Assembly (NCBI RefSeq): GCF_004379255.2
Contig: NC_056035.1
Span: 27,652,502-27,716,501, forward strand
Origin: Salvia splendens
Lineage: Eukaryota; Streptophyta; Magnoliopsida; Lamiales; Lamiaceae
DNA: 64,000 nt
Direction of reading: 5' to 3'
This document shows, piece by piece, positions 36,890 through 49,237 of this stretch. A model generated the notes under the pieces. It was not told the DNA's origin, did no database searches, and saw nothing but the letters and a program-made list of their open reading frames with translations. How positions within the stretch are numbered: the stretch's first letter is position 1; the number at the start of each line of letters is the position of its first letter. A program made the translations under genes and the position numbers.

Positions 36890-38000
36890 TTAAGTGTCTT
36901 ACCAATTTGTTGAAAGAACCTTTAGGCACATCCCTTTGTTATCACTGTTATCTTCCTTTTGTTGTTTTTTTTTTCTGCACAAGTAAAGTGATTCATTGTT
37001 ATATGTTGCTGTGAATGAAAAGTAGATTATGCGTTTAAGCTCTTAATGTTTTACCATTTTGCTGAAAGATCTTCCTGGCATCTTCTTGCCTTCAAAGATT
37101 TCTCTCATTCTCTTTCACTATTGCTGCACAAAAGAGGATTATATTGTTATTGGTTGGTGTGAATGAAAAGTGCACTAACTGTTTAGTCTGTGAGTTTATT
37201 ACCATTTTGGTGAAATATATTCTTGGCCTTCTTGAACCTCTCACTGATAATGTATAAACCAAAGTGGCAGCTGTGAATGATAAGTGGACTAAGTGTTGAA
37301 GATCTTCATGTGTTACCATTTTGTTGATACATCTTCACTGCATCTTCTTGCTCTCACAGTTTTCTTTTCTTTTGTTTCACTTTTTCTGCACAAATGAAGA
37401 TTATATGTTATTGGTTGATGTGAATGATAAGTGGACTAAGTGTTTAATCTCTGATTTTATTACCATTTTGCTGAAATATCTTCTTGACCTTCCTGAACCT
37501 TTTACTGATATGTTTGCTGACCTGCACATGTAAACAATATATTGTAATTGCTTGCTGTACAAGATTTGTTGTCTAATTGTTTAATCTATGTATGTCATAC
37601 TATTTTGCTGAAAGTTGTTCAAAATCAGTAGACTAAATGTTTCATTTTCTGCTGTTTTGATTGCTGTGATATACTACCTCCGTCCCTAAAAATTTGTCCC
37701 ACTTTGATCCGGCACGGTTTTTAAGAAATGTAATGGAAAGTGAGTTGAAAAAGTCAGTGGATCGTAGGTCCTACTTTTATATATTAGTTTTATAATAAAA
37801 TGTGAGTAGGAATGACTAAGTGGAATATGGGGTCCACTACCAAAAATGGTAAAAAGTGAAATGAGACAAATTTTGGGGGACGGACGAAAATGGAAAAATG
37901 GGATAAATTTTCAGGGACGGAGGTAGTAATATATTACCATTTTGGTAGAAGATCTTCTTTGCCTCTCACTTTCTTAAATGCCATACCCTCTAATGCTACT
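36890..38000. repeat. Degenerate tandem array in the Helitron
   Basis: A unit of roughly 110-150 bp recurs about seven times. Each has TTACCATTTTGNTGAAAGATC, a CATCTTCTTGCC-like block, CTGCACAAATGAAGATTATA and GTGAATGATAAGTGGACTAAG. Starts are near 36898, 37051, 37199, 37314, 37460, 37602 and 37931. A MITE interrupts it at 37674-37926. Short open frames here reflect the repeat. Confidence 0.7.
37674..37926. mobile_element. Stowaway-like MITE inside the Helitron array
   Basis: Ends CTACCTCCGTCCCTAAAAAT and TTTCAGGGACGGAGGTAG, with TA on both sides. Confidence 0.85.
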
Positions 38001-38326
38001 TTTTGTCTGTATATATATGGAGTTTATAGTTATTGGTCGCTAAGAGAAATCAGTAGAATATTAGAATGATTTTGATTTTGGTTGTTGTAATGTACATTCT
38101 TATCAAGTTTGTAAAAATTCTTCTTCACCTCTTTTCTCTGTCTCCTCTCTTTTGTCACTGGGAACTCCCTTTTTCTGAAATGACTGTGTCTATACCTCTT
38201 TGTAACTATTTTATACCTGCAGTAGGGCTGTTATTGGACAAGTTATAGTCAGATTTGTTGTTTAAAAGGAAGTACCTCTATGTTGACTAATGCTTTATTG
38301 CATTTTACAGGTTTTTTATCCAAGCA

Positions 38327-41300
38327 ATGACTCCCTTTGTTACATGTTTTAATAATTTGAGCAAGGCAATAACCAATTCAACTAATAAAGTCAGGTGTAT
38401 TCGTTTGTATCAAGGTTTGCCAAATGACAAAAATGACAATAGTTTGGAGTGTGTTTTGCATGATTCAAAGGTAGATAATATTTGGAAAATATACCTGCTA
38501 TCTGTTTATGATTAGTTATTACAATTTATAAGTTTTATTGTTTGAGTCATTTGCTGAAATCTTTTTGTTTACAAGGGACTAGAATTCAGGCCACATTTCC
38601 TAATGGTTTGCTACATAATCTTGGTTGTAATCTTAGAGAAGGTGGAGTTTTTTGTATTAAAAATTTCTTTGTCAGGTCTAACTCACTCAGGAATAAGACC
38701 ATTAATCATCAGTTTAGACTTTTGATGAATGTAAAGACAGAGATGGTTGAGTTGAATGATAACAGATTTTCTGAGAGAGATGTATCATTTCAAGCCTTTC
38801 AGTGAAATTTATCAATTTGAATAAGTGGATGATTCATCCTTCTTTGGTATGTTATTTGTTGAATTCTAATTGACCGTTTATATATAATTTCTTTTGTAAG
38901 TTTATGTATATATTGAATCTGATAGTTTGCCAATGTTAATGTATTACTTTTAGATGTTATTGGTGTGATAACTGGCCCTGGATGAGTGATTGCTCAATCC
39001 AAATATAGGTTGATTGTGATTGAGATATCAGATGAGAAGTAAGTTTAGAAATATATGTTGAATCATGATTTTTATTTTATTTACCTGCACTGACTGTTTA
39101 TCTTTTATTTAAGTCATAATAAGTTGTTTTGCACTATATAGGATTCAAATGTTGATCTCTATCTGGATGAATTGAAAAAGAGTGAATGGATAGTTCCAAT
39201 AGTGATTGTTCAGTTTTGCAAGAGAAATTTTTCATAGGTAACTGTGTTTATTAAGTTATATCAATTCATACTTAAGATTGGTTATCTATTATTTTTTATA
39301 AATAACATGTTGTTTATTTATTAGGTAAAATAAGAATTTCTACTCATTTTCAACCCTCCAAAGTTGTCATAAATGCTGATGTTGATGAAGTTAAACAATT
39401 TAGAAGGAGGTAGTTATCTTTAATGACTTGATTTTCAGAATAAAACTATTTTATATTGTTTATCTTTAAGGATTTGATTTATTACTTATCAAATCTGTTT
39501 TAATTGGTTTAGGATAAAAGATGATGTTAGATTTTGTCACGACCGCCCTTACTAAGGATAGTAAAGACGGGGACATCGTGACTAGGGAAGGGACTAAGGA
39601 GCGGGGAAGAAGAAGGGGAAAACAATGAAAGACAACATCTTAAACAAAACTTCAAAAGAAAAGTTTTAATCGATTAAACAATTAAGCAGCGGGTTAATAT
39701 CTCAAGGTAATTAATGTCATAAAATAGTGTAGAGCAAAACGAAAGACTTTATCAAGAACGATTCGAAACAAGGCAGCGGAATAAAGGTGTCTAGAGAGTC
39801 ATAGAGAGATGCCTATGTATGAAGACACGACGCATCCGGAATTTCTTAAGGCTCGACCCAACATCCGACGCAACATCACGTTCAACCTGCACATAGCGAA
39901 AACATATGCAGGGCTGAGTACTTGATATACTCAATGGACACACGCCAAAATATTTGATAAAAGTTATGTCATTCATACCATAGTGAACTCGAGTTTTAAC
40001 ATTTTAGAAAAGAATATCATCGAGTATCACAAAACATTTTCATAGACTGACCAGTCAAAACAATCTCACCACTTTCTCCACAATCAATCAATCACATCCT
40101 CTTACCATAGTGCGACGAAAGTGTAACCACACTATTCTCCCACGAGACCGGCTGACTAGCAAGGACGGCTTCCGATCCCACCTGTGTACACAGCCTGATA
40201 GGGTTTGCGGCCCTACTCAGACCCGAATTCGTTTCACACATAGCCCTATAGCCTAACGGAGCAAGCTCAACATCAAAACAATCATGACATGACATAACAC
40301 TTTAAACCACCCTTATATCTCCAATATCATAATTTTGAAACGTAAAAGAGTTTTAGTAAAGAAAGCCACCTCGATTGCTTACAAACACGGTTAACAACTT
40401 TATTGAAATCCTTGCTCTTCGTACCCACGTACGCACAACAACCCTTATCAACATCATAACCACATAATACAATACAATCAGTTTTCTATCAACACATTAC
40501 TCATGCATGCCCTATCGTTCCTTTCATCATTTTCTCATATTGCCCATCCCAACGTTCACCATCATAAACGATACGAACCCTTTGGCATACATCAAAGTGC
40601 AACGCATAATCACATCATAGGATAAGTTCTTACTCACACATGTATCATGTATTTCATTCAAAACTTGCCAACAAGACTATTTCAATCAAGACATGAATCT
40701 GGCAGAACAACGCAGTCGTTTTGTAAAAATCATTAAAAATCCATCCGACATCATTTGAAGCTAAAGTTTGGTCACCACACAGTAGAAACATCAAGGTTCA
40801 GCCAGTTGAAAATCCACACCAAAATCACATCTTTAGGTCGGTCAAAAACAAAAACGAAACTCACTAGACGAGAATACAAATTATGACAGGACTGCGCAGT
40901 TCAATTGAAAAATTTGTAAAAATATTCATCTTTCATCAAAAGAGGCTGAAATTTTGACACAACACAGAAGACACTTAAAATCTCACTCAGTTAAAAATTC
41001 GTGCCAAAATAAGATCGTTTGGTCAGCCAAACACTCGTCGGAACCTACTGTCCGAACACCACAGTTTTCATGCTCAACATTTACAAACTAGGGTTTGTCT
41101 ATCAGTCATCCACACATACATATTCATGCTTTCAACACATATTCCCGCTTCAAAAATGACATCACAACCATATTCTCCTATTTACACATAGCATTCACCA
41201 ATGAATCATCCACAAACTCACACACACATACATACACGCACATACACATACTTTCTCATGCAAACATCCTTCCCAACCGATTAATTTTTAGATCTACGAT

Positions 41301-43620
41301 TTCTACACTCACTATATACATGAGGGGATCAAGAAACATGGATTCAATGGTAAGAAGGAGAAAGATGAATCAAAGCATACCTTTCTCTTGAAAAACAATC
41401 GGTAGGAATAACGAATGATGCGATTCTTCGATGAATCTTGAATTTCCAACTCCACAATGATGCAAGAACAAGGAATTGGTGAAGGATTGGTGGAGAAGGA
41501 GAGGAAGAGAGAGACGTGTGGTATGGAGAGAAGAGGGAGGCGAAAATATGAGGGCTAGAGTTAGGGTTCTTTTAATTTATAGTCTAGGATAAATCCCACA
41601 ATAAAGCAATTAAAATTGTGGAAGAATAAAATAGAGGTCAATGAATAAATCCCACCATTAAAAGGAAAATAGGCGTGTAGTATGTGGGGGAGTAATTTTT
41701 GAAAATTGCTATTTAATTAGCATAGATATTTATTTGGTATTTACTTGGAGAGAAAGATACTCACAAAATAGGTAAAAAGATATTGAATATCTCATAAATA
41801 AGGTAACAAAATAATTCAAGCATCTCCAAGTGGGGAAATAAAAAGTGGCGTGTATAATGGGAAAAATCAAGGAAAAATACTTAAATCCTCAAATCAAATA
41901 GGAATAGGATTTAAATTTGGTAATTTCTTATAGGAAAAGATTCCCACAAAATATGTCACAAATAAATTAATCCCACAAAGTAATTAAAAGGCACGTGGGT
42001 GAAAATTATGAGGTTTTAGGGAAAGAAAGAATCAAATCCTAATTAACATAGGATATGGAGAGATTTGACAAGATATGGTAAGATTTAATCGGACTTAATT
42101 CAAGGAAAGAGATAAACAAGATACCAATTAAATCTACAAAAATAATTCTCTCTCCTAATTAATAGGAGATTTCGAAAATCTCAAGGGATGGCCAAGTGGT
42201 CGAAAATCAAGTAGAATAACATAGGGATAATTTGGTTTGGATTTAATTTGGATAAATATCCCAAAGCAATTAATTAAATCCAAGAAAGATAGTATTATTT
42301 TCAATAAATAGGAGGGCCGAAAATTTCAAATAAAATGGCTAGAATGATTATGCATTATCCCGTTTAAGTTAATTCACACATTGGAAGCTTAATCACATTA
42401 ACTCACATAACTCACGACAACTAATTTCACATAATTAACTCAAACACATAGAGACTCAATTTCCACAAAAGAAATTCTCAGTCAACATCCACATTAATTA
42501 AAATAAAATAAGCCATCAAATAAAAATAATAATAAAAAAAGTCACAATTTTTCGGGGTGCTCCAGATTTCTTAATCTTGCTCCTGTTAATCAAGAAGGAC
42601 AGAGGATCGAAGGAGAATATGATGTTCTCTATTTGAAATCCCTTGAGGATTTGTCTTGCTTAGAGGCATTGAATAATTTTTAAACTTTTAACCTCAATAT
42701 TGATTTCTCTTATAAGTTATATTTGTGAAATTTCAATAGTTTCTTTTTGGATATGATTTTTAGGAGGGGTCATGTTGGGTTTTTGGAAAGATTGAGTCAG
42801 TTGAGTGCCATTATGGTGAATGGTTTTATTTGGCTTGCAAGACATGCATGAAGAAAGTTAGACAATAGGACAACAAGTATAACTGTCCCGGATGTCACAA
42901 GACTCATTCTTATGCAGTTAAAAGGTTTGACACTCAAAGTTTGGATTTATTTTTATACATATAGATGTATGTTATGTTGTTTGCTTAAATAATTAATAAT
43001 TAATATCAATTCTGTTGTCTTTTGTAGGTTCAGATTTGTTGTGAATGTTGTTGATCACACTAGCAATGCTTCTTTGTTGTTGTAAGATAGGGAAGATATT
43101 CAGTTATTAGGAAGAAATATGGCTGACTTGGTTGGAGATGGTGGTCAGGTTTGTGTTTTTTAATTCTGTAGAGGCATAGTTTTGCAAACTCTGTAGTACT
43201 AATGTGGATTTTGTTGTTGTAGGCTTTTTCTACTAATTCCATCCCACATCAGATTTAAGAGAGGGTTGTTGGTCAGAATGTTTAGTTCAAACTTCAGTTG
43301 AAAAATCATATTGAATACTATAGGAGCTACCCATTCACTGTCAACAAGGTGTGCACTATTCCTGAAGTGGTTGACAAGTATATACCTAAGGATTTGAATC
43401 TGATGTGAAATTGTCTGATGTTCTCTTTAGCAATGATCTTGCCGAGGTATATATATTCTTCATTTCAGATTTTGTTTTTACATTTCTTATTGCAAATTCA
43501 TTTTTATGATAGATGTCTTAGAAATCACCTGATGTGTCTATTCTTATGAATGAGAATTTGAATGATTGGTGTGTTGGAGGTTCTGAATTTCCTTTTGGTG
43601 CTGATGTTGGTTCTAAATCT
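38327..43620 (+). pseudogene. RPA1-like single-strand DNA-binding protein gene of the Helitron, split
   Basis: Plant Helitrons often carry a replication protein A large-subunit-like gene thought to bind single strands during rolling-circle transposition. Two upstream pieces (38327-38515 and 38566-38805) resemble RPA OB-fold text: RCIRLYQG, LECVLHD, then TRIQATFPNGLL and GVFCIKNFFV. Downstream, 42805-42925 encodes a C-x2-C ... C-x2-C-H zinc motif (ACKTCMKK, YNCPGCHKTHSYA) as in the RPA1 C-terminal domain, followed after an intron by FVVNVVDHTSNASLLL. The zinc motif is interrupted by a TAG at 42866-42868 and further stops follow. A 3-kb solo LTR sits in the middle (39535-42564). Exon borders are not certain. 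Confidence 0.6.
39535..42564 (+). mobile_element. 3.0-kb solo LTR with target duplication GATTT
   Basis: Starts TGTCACGACCGCCCTTAC and ends TCGGGGTGCTCCA, giving TG...CA ends. It is bounded on both sides by GATTT (39530-39534 and 42565-42569). The 3030 bp have no protein-coding domain, so this is a long solo LTR rather than a full element; a non-coding element without a second LTR is less likely. Orientation is nominal. It disrupts the RPA-like gene. Confidence 0.8.
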
Positions 43621-43639
43621 ACTCCTATAATCTAAACTG

Positions 43640-44523
43640 CGGCCACATAACACAAAACTAACCTATGATCATGCTGAAATGGAATATAAACACCCAGATC
43701 TAAACATCCTAAGACAACTTAGACATGAAACATCAGATCTAGCCAAATAAAAACATAACCAAGTATTTTAAACTAAGATATGCATCACAAAACAGAAATC
43801 AAAAGCAGATCTGAAATACCATGCATGAAAACATAACACATCGGCTGGAAATGAAATAATAATTTCAAATCTACTAAATCAAAACATCAAAGATCGATAA
43901 CATCAAAAGTAAGCTGAAAACGAACTACGAAAGCAGGAAATTGTTTCATCGCCCCTTCTCGGAGCAGAATACAGAACTGAAAGCTGAAGAACGCAGAAAA
44001 CCAACTCCAAACTACCAACTACCTAAACTGAACTAGGACTAAGTGTGTGTGTGTGACAGAATCAAAAACAAGAAGTGAAAGAGCTCCGATTTCAACCCCA
44101 GAAGAGAGTTGAAATCCTAAAGATATTCTACCTAAGAGTGCTTGTGAGACCCCTCCCCCCTTCACTACACGCTACGGGCTCTCCTTTTCTCTTGTATTGG
44201 GCTTTCCTTATATAGAGAGGCGTAGGGCTCTGATCCCTAGGGTACCATCATCTCTGAAATGTCATTACTGCCCTTCACATTTTGTAGTGGGGTCTCTCGC
44301 CCTATCTTCATGTGGAACTCTTGCTGGCTCCGTTTGATTTTTGACTTGATCCACTCAATGCCGCAGGTTTTGCTTCTTTTCTTGCTTCGCGCTTCCGCCC
44401 AACTGATTTGTTCTTTCTTCTGAAAATGGCAGATTTCACACACACCTGGCTCAAAAATACACGTTAGTTCATGGACTTGAGTGCAGTTTTGCTTGAAACA
44501 CATACATGAAACGAGCCTCATCA
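43640..44523 (-). mobile_element. Truncated Athila-like LTR fragment, reverse
   Basis: On the minus strand it begins TGATGAGGCTCGTTTCATGT and continues with ATTTTTGAGCCAGGTGTGTG and CCCTAGGGATCAGAGCC. This parallels the LTR fragment at 55161-56325 (TGATAAGGCTCATTTCATGC, AATTTTGAGCCATGTGTGAT, CCCTAGGGATCAGAGCA). A TATATAAGG promoter-like box is present. The other end is not clear and no target duplication was found. The 96-codon minus frame near 44.3 kb is LTR sequence. Confidence 0.6.
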
Positions 44524-44529
44524 CCAATC

Positions 44530-45300
44530 CTAGGGTTTCCGTCGAGAGAGAGAAGAAGAAGAATTGACTTTGTTAATATTTTTTCTTTTACTATGTTAAA
44601 TGTTATGTTTAGTTAAATTTTAATTATGTATTAAGATGATTTGATTTATGTAAGTGTAAGATGAATTGATTTATGTATTAAGATTATTTGGTATTGGTAA
44701 AGTATTGGTATTAAATTAAGTGGTAAAATTTTTGGGCCAATTTAATTGATTTTGGGCTTTTCTCAATTAATAATTGGCCTGTGATTTAATTTAGTTGGGA
44801 TGTGTTGTTTGGGTTATTTGTATGTAATAATTTAAATGGGTTGTGGAGTTATATATATTGGGCTACTTATTTTTATTATGGGCTGTTTTTTTATCCTATA
44901 TAACTAAATAGTAGATGAGAACTAAATATTCATTTGTTTGGCCGGGATAAAGATTTTTGAAATTTGTAGAGTTGGAATTGTTTGGTTAAGATTTTTTTGG
45001 GAATTATTTGGAGATCAATTGTGTCAAACTATAAAATGTTAGTGTTGTTCATATCATAATCAGATTAAAAATGGTAAAATTCTTTTTTCAATACTATAAC
45101 ATTTGTGTATGAATTTTTGAGATTTATGGAGTGCTATAATTTGATTTCTAAGAGGTTGTATAGTTTTAGTTGTGTTATTAATTTTGTTGAAATTAGTCCT
45201 TCTCTTTATTTTTATTAATATTATGTTAATTTAGGACATTATAAATTTAATTATATACACTACGTTGTTATAAGGTTGCTAATCATTTTTTTGCTTTCAC
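44530..45300. other. Non-coding Helitron DNA between the two genes
   Basis: AT-rich spacer with low-complexity TTTATGTATTAAGAT repeats. No gene or transposon end recognised. Confidence 0.5.
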
Positions 45301-46466
45301 TATTTGTAGCGAATGTAGGTGAATCTATTCAAAGTTCTATAGCTACGAGTGGTATTGTTGTTGATCAAGCTTCTTTGCTCACGGGATCTGAAAGTATCAT
45401 TTGTTCGTCTGTTGTAAATCATGTTGGAGGTATAAAATTTGTAACGTTTGAAATTTTAATAATATTGATCGTCAATGGTTTTATTTGTGAAAATAATTTG
45501 TAAATTTTTTTTTCTAAATTTTAATATATTTCTGTTTTATTAAAAGAAGAATTTTCATTTTGTAGAATATTGGGATATTTGCGATGTTGTATATAATTGC
45601 TCACATTGTGGTGCTTTCTTTTAGTTTGAGGAACGTATTGGCAAACCAAATAATGTGCATAATCTAAGATATTCAGGTTGTTGTATGAATGGGAATATCA
45701 AGATTCCTAATATATTATCTCCGCCTCAAGCATTGTCTCTTTTGATGTTCTCTAATGACTCAAAGAGTGCTCACTATTTGAAAAATATTCGGTCATATAA
45801 TTCGATGTTTGGATCATTGGGTGGTAAGGTTCATAATAGCGTGAATACTGGTAATTCTCCACCTGTATTTCGTTTGCATGGGCAAAATTACCATTTAATG
45901 GGTAGTTTATTGTCAGAAGTTGACTGCGAACCGAAGTTTTCCCAGCTGTACATTTATGATACAGAAAATGAGATCAACAATAGAATAAAGGCTGAGAGGT
46001 ATTTTTAATTTTTTATTTATAAAAAATTTATAAATTATTTTGTTTGAATTTTTCTACATTTATTTTGATTTAAATATAATTTTGCAGGGGGAGAAGTGAT
46101 GTTAATAATCTTTATTCAGAAATAGTGTTTGATCTATAAAAAATGTTGGATGAAGTAAATGTTTTAGTCAAAACGTTCCGAATGGTCAAAGAAAAAATTA
46201 ATCAAGAAAATCTCCCGAATGTGAGATTAAGGTTGTTTGGCAAGAGAGGTAGGGATGGCAGGACTTATAACCTACCTAGTGTTTCTGAGATTGTTGTTCT
46301 TGTGATTGGTGATTTTGATGAAGCAATGGGTGATCGGGATATTATTGTTGAGAAAAGATCTGGTCGATTGCAGCGTATTAATGAACTACATCCTTCTTAT
46401 CTTGCACTACATTATCTTTTTCTTTTTGCTTATGGTGAGGATCAATATAGTGAAAAGATTGGTTTG

Positions 46467-47633
46467 TGATAGGGCCTATTTCATGCATCGGTTTATGGGT
46501 GAAATACATGCTACTTGATCGGTTTATATCGCAAAACAAGTGCTAAATGTGCAGAATTACCACTTGACCAAGGCTTCAAGGCCGACCTGATCAAGCAAGT
46601 ACACAGGCGATAAAAGGCTCAGAATCGGGGGAGTTGATCAAGGGGAGCGATCAAGCAGTTAGGAGGGGACCACGAGCTTCTGGAAGAAGAACACGTGAGG
46701 AAATGAGCTGGATACAGCGCACCATTCTGTTATCAAGGACGACGTTCTAGAAGGGGACACGTGCTGGAATATGAGACGCAAGGACGAAGCTGAGACATGA
46801 ATTTGTTACCAAAAAGCGTCGACATTCTAGAAGAACAACACGTAGCAATCAATGAGTCGCTCATTCTCAGAATGAGTGAATATTCCCTGACATGATCGTT
46901 ATCCAGCTGGAGGCCGAATCGAGCTTATAAATAGAGGGTGTGCCACCACAAGAAAAGAGGAGACACTTTACTTTCCGCCTAGTTTAGTTTAGCATAGTTA
47001 GCTAGCGTAGTCCAGCTCTCTAGCTTAGTTTAGTTTAATTCTCTAGCTTAGTTAGATAGCTTAGTTAGAAGGGCGACCAAAGGGAGCGCTGCAGAATACT
47101 CATTTCTGTTAGCGTGACTTAAGTTTCCCGCTGAGATTCTTCTCAGTTTACCGCTTTTTTAGACTCCAAGTGTTAGCTTAGTTTAATTTCACGCTGTAAT
47201 CAGTTTTTAGTTTAATCAAGTTATTTTCGCTTTAAATCCGTGCATTTACTTTTCTGTTGTTTCCTGCAAATCACTTGACCCAGTAGTTAGAATTCCGTTG
47301 ATCAAGCTAGCTAGTTTAAATTCTGTCTAGATTAAAACAGTAGTTAAAACTCCCAAATTAAAGCGTGGCAGCAGCCAACCCCCCTGTTCACTACTCACAC
47401 ACTCGACACACCAACTTCCCTGTGGGATCGACCCCGAACTTGCCGCTTTACTGTTAAAGTTGTGCAAAATTGAGAGTTATAAATTACTTTGGCAAGGCGG
47501 AAAGGGCGAGAGCTAGAGTGCATTGATTAAGTGGCAACGACATTTGCTAACTGATCCAATCGGTTCGGTTATCACTCCATAAAACTTGATCCGCATTCTA
47601 TTCGTGTTTTCGATTACTTTCCTAGTCCCTCCA
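46467..47633 (+). repeat. 5' LTR of the truncated Athila-like element
   Basis: 1167 bp from TGATAGGGCCTATTTCATGC to TAGTCCCTCCA. It contains a CTTATAAATAGAGG promoter-like box near 46926 and several TTGATCAAG-type words. Its start resembles those at 55161 and 56326, showing three related LTR families. Confidence 0.8.
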
Positions 47634-47636
47634 AAA

Positions 47637-47654
47637 TGGCGCCGTTGTCGGGGA
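47637..47654 (+). other. Primer-binding site, tRNA-Asp type
   Basis: TGGCGCCGTTGTCGGGGA three bases after the LTR end. It matches the tRNA-Asp-type primer site usual for Athila/Tat elements, with one difference from the common TGGCGCCGTTGCCGGGGA. Confidence 0.8.
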
Positions 47655-47919
47655 AGCATGGTGTTACTTTATGTTTGTGCGTAGTGCGTAGGTGTATATA
47701 ATTTTGTTTCTCATTTTTTGTTTTTGCTGTTGATGAGAAGGTACCACCAAGGCAATTACTAGAATCATCCCTTGATATACAGAAGAACTAACACTCACTG
47801 GAGAGTCTAGGAAGCCGACGTTGTCATCACTCATCGTAGAGCCGCATTAGAAGCAGCAGCAGCCACCGAGCAGAAAACACAACCACCACCACCAGAACGA
47901 ACGGAAGCAGAGTTGGCCG

Positions 47920-49237
47920 TTGTCATCGACGACTCGGATATCGGTTCTCTACATGCTCATGATGAGAGAGCCCACGCATGCCATGACCGCTACTCCTGGG
48001 ATGCGGACCATTGCCATTAAATCAGGAGTACTGGCCGTCTTGTCCCACTTCTATGGCCTTTCGAAGGAATGTCCGTATGCTTTTCTGGACGAATTCTGCC
48101 GGTACTGTGATATTCAACCCGTGCAAGCTGGGTCCACATCCAAAGATTACAGACTCAAAGCTATTCCTTTTGTCTTGAAGGGGGACGCGGGTGTTTGGCT
48201 GTCAAGGCTACCGGAAGGATCCATCAGAACATGGGCTGAGTTTAAAATGATATTCCTCGATCGTTTCTTTCCAACATAAAAAACAAGTGCCCTAAAAATG
48301 GAAATTACAGAAGCCAGATAGGAATACGACGATCCCCTCGTTCAGTACTGGGATAGGTTCCAAGGGCTGCTTCAAGCATGCCCTAACCACAAATTGGGAG
48401 AGAAGGAAATCTACTCGATTTTCTATGGCGGACTCACGGTGGATAGCAAAAACGACCTCAACCTCGCAGCACAAGGGGATTTCTCAAAAACCCTTTTTAG
48501 CCAAGCTAAGAATATTTTGGAGAGGCTGATTGAGGATAAGCGGTCGTATGAAACCTCTCGAGTGCACGCAGCAGAGGCGCGCAACGATGAAAAGCTAGAG
48601 GCTCGATTCGAGCAGATGGAGAAGAAACTGCTGGAAGCAGTAGAAAAAACGAGACCACCGCCACCACCTGCACCGAAGGAGACACAGTACGTACCGCAAC
48701 CGCCACCTCCAGAAGAACATCATTACTATTGCGAGTTTCCCCCATAGGAAGAACCGCAGGCTCAAGTAAATGTCGTAGGCCACTGGAACGCAAATGGCAA
48801 CTTGATCCAAGGGAAACAGAGAGAAGCTCCATGGAGGGACCACCCCAATCTTCGATGGACTGATCAAAACCAACCACTTCAGTTATTAACCCAGCAAGTA
48901 CAACCCTCTGAAGGGCAATCCAACTGGCCCACACGGATCCAGGTCAGACCAAACTTTGGAAGAAACAGGATACATAACGTACCTCAAGGAAATGGGCCAG
49001 TGGAGGACAGCCCAACTGGTCAAGCAGACAACCGGAGGGAAATTGGGGATACAAACAGCCAGGCCCTCAGTTTACCAACCAAGGAAGGCAACCGAACAAC
49101 CAGATGGTCACGTACATTCCACCATACCAACCGGGAAATCAACAGTACAACCAACCGCGGTATAAGCAAGAATACTACGGACAATCTGACCACCCGCAGC
49201 CCAACTATAGAGGAGGACCACCGAATCAAAGATACAA
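47920..49237 (+). pseudogene. Athila-like gag, interrupted
   Basis: Capsid polyprotein of the truncated element. Readable parts: 47989-48279 (LDEFCRYCDIQ, DYRLKAIPFVLKGDAGVWL, WAEFKMIFLDRFFPT), 48280-48747 in the same frame after a TAA (YWDRFQGLLQACPN, then a Pro-rich stretch), then PWRDHPNLRW at about 48827 and a Gln/Asn/Tyr-rich tail in a different frame (49104-49237). Stops at 48277, 48318 and 48745 plus at least one frameshift inactivate it. The last frame runs without a stop into the Rep sequence. Confidence 0.75.

Larger units (their letters stand above)
46467..49237 (+). mobile_element. Truncated Athila-like element (5' LTR, PBS, gag) inside RepHel
   Basis: Ty3/Gypsy element consisting only of a 5' LTR, primer-binding site and gag. 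It enters right after GGTTTG at the end of the first Rep part and leaves just before GTTTGGCCGAG, where Rep resumes. Protease, RT, integrase and a 3' LTR are absent. The right border lacks the expected CA end. Confidence 0.8.

Noticed and set aside
39535..42564. Complete small retroelement rather than a solo LTR
   Set aside because: No second LTR, primer site or coding domain could be seen inside; one TG...CA unit with a 5-bp duplication is simplest.
44237..44527. 96-codon minus-strand frame
   Set aside because: It sits within the reverse Athila-like LTR fragment and matches LTR text at 55.2 kb rather than a protein domain.
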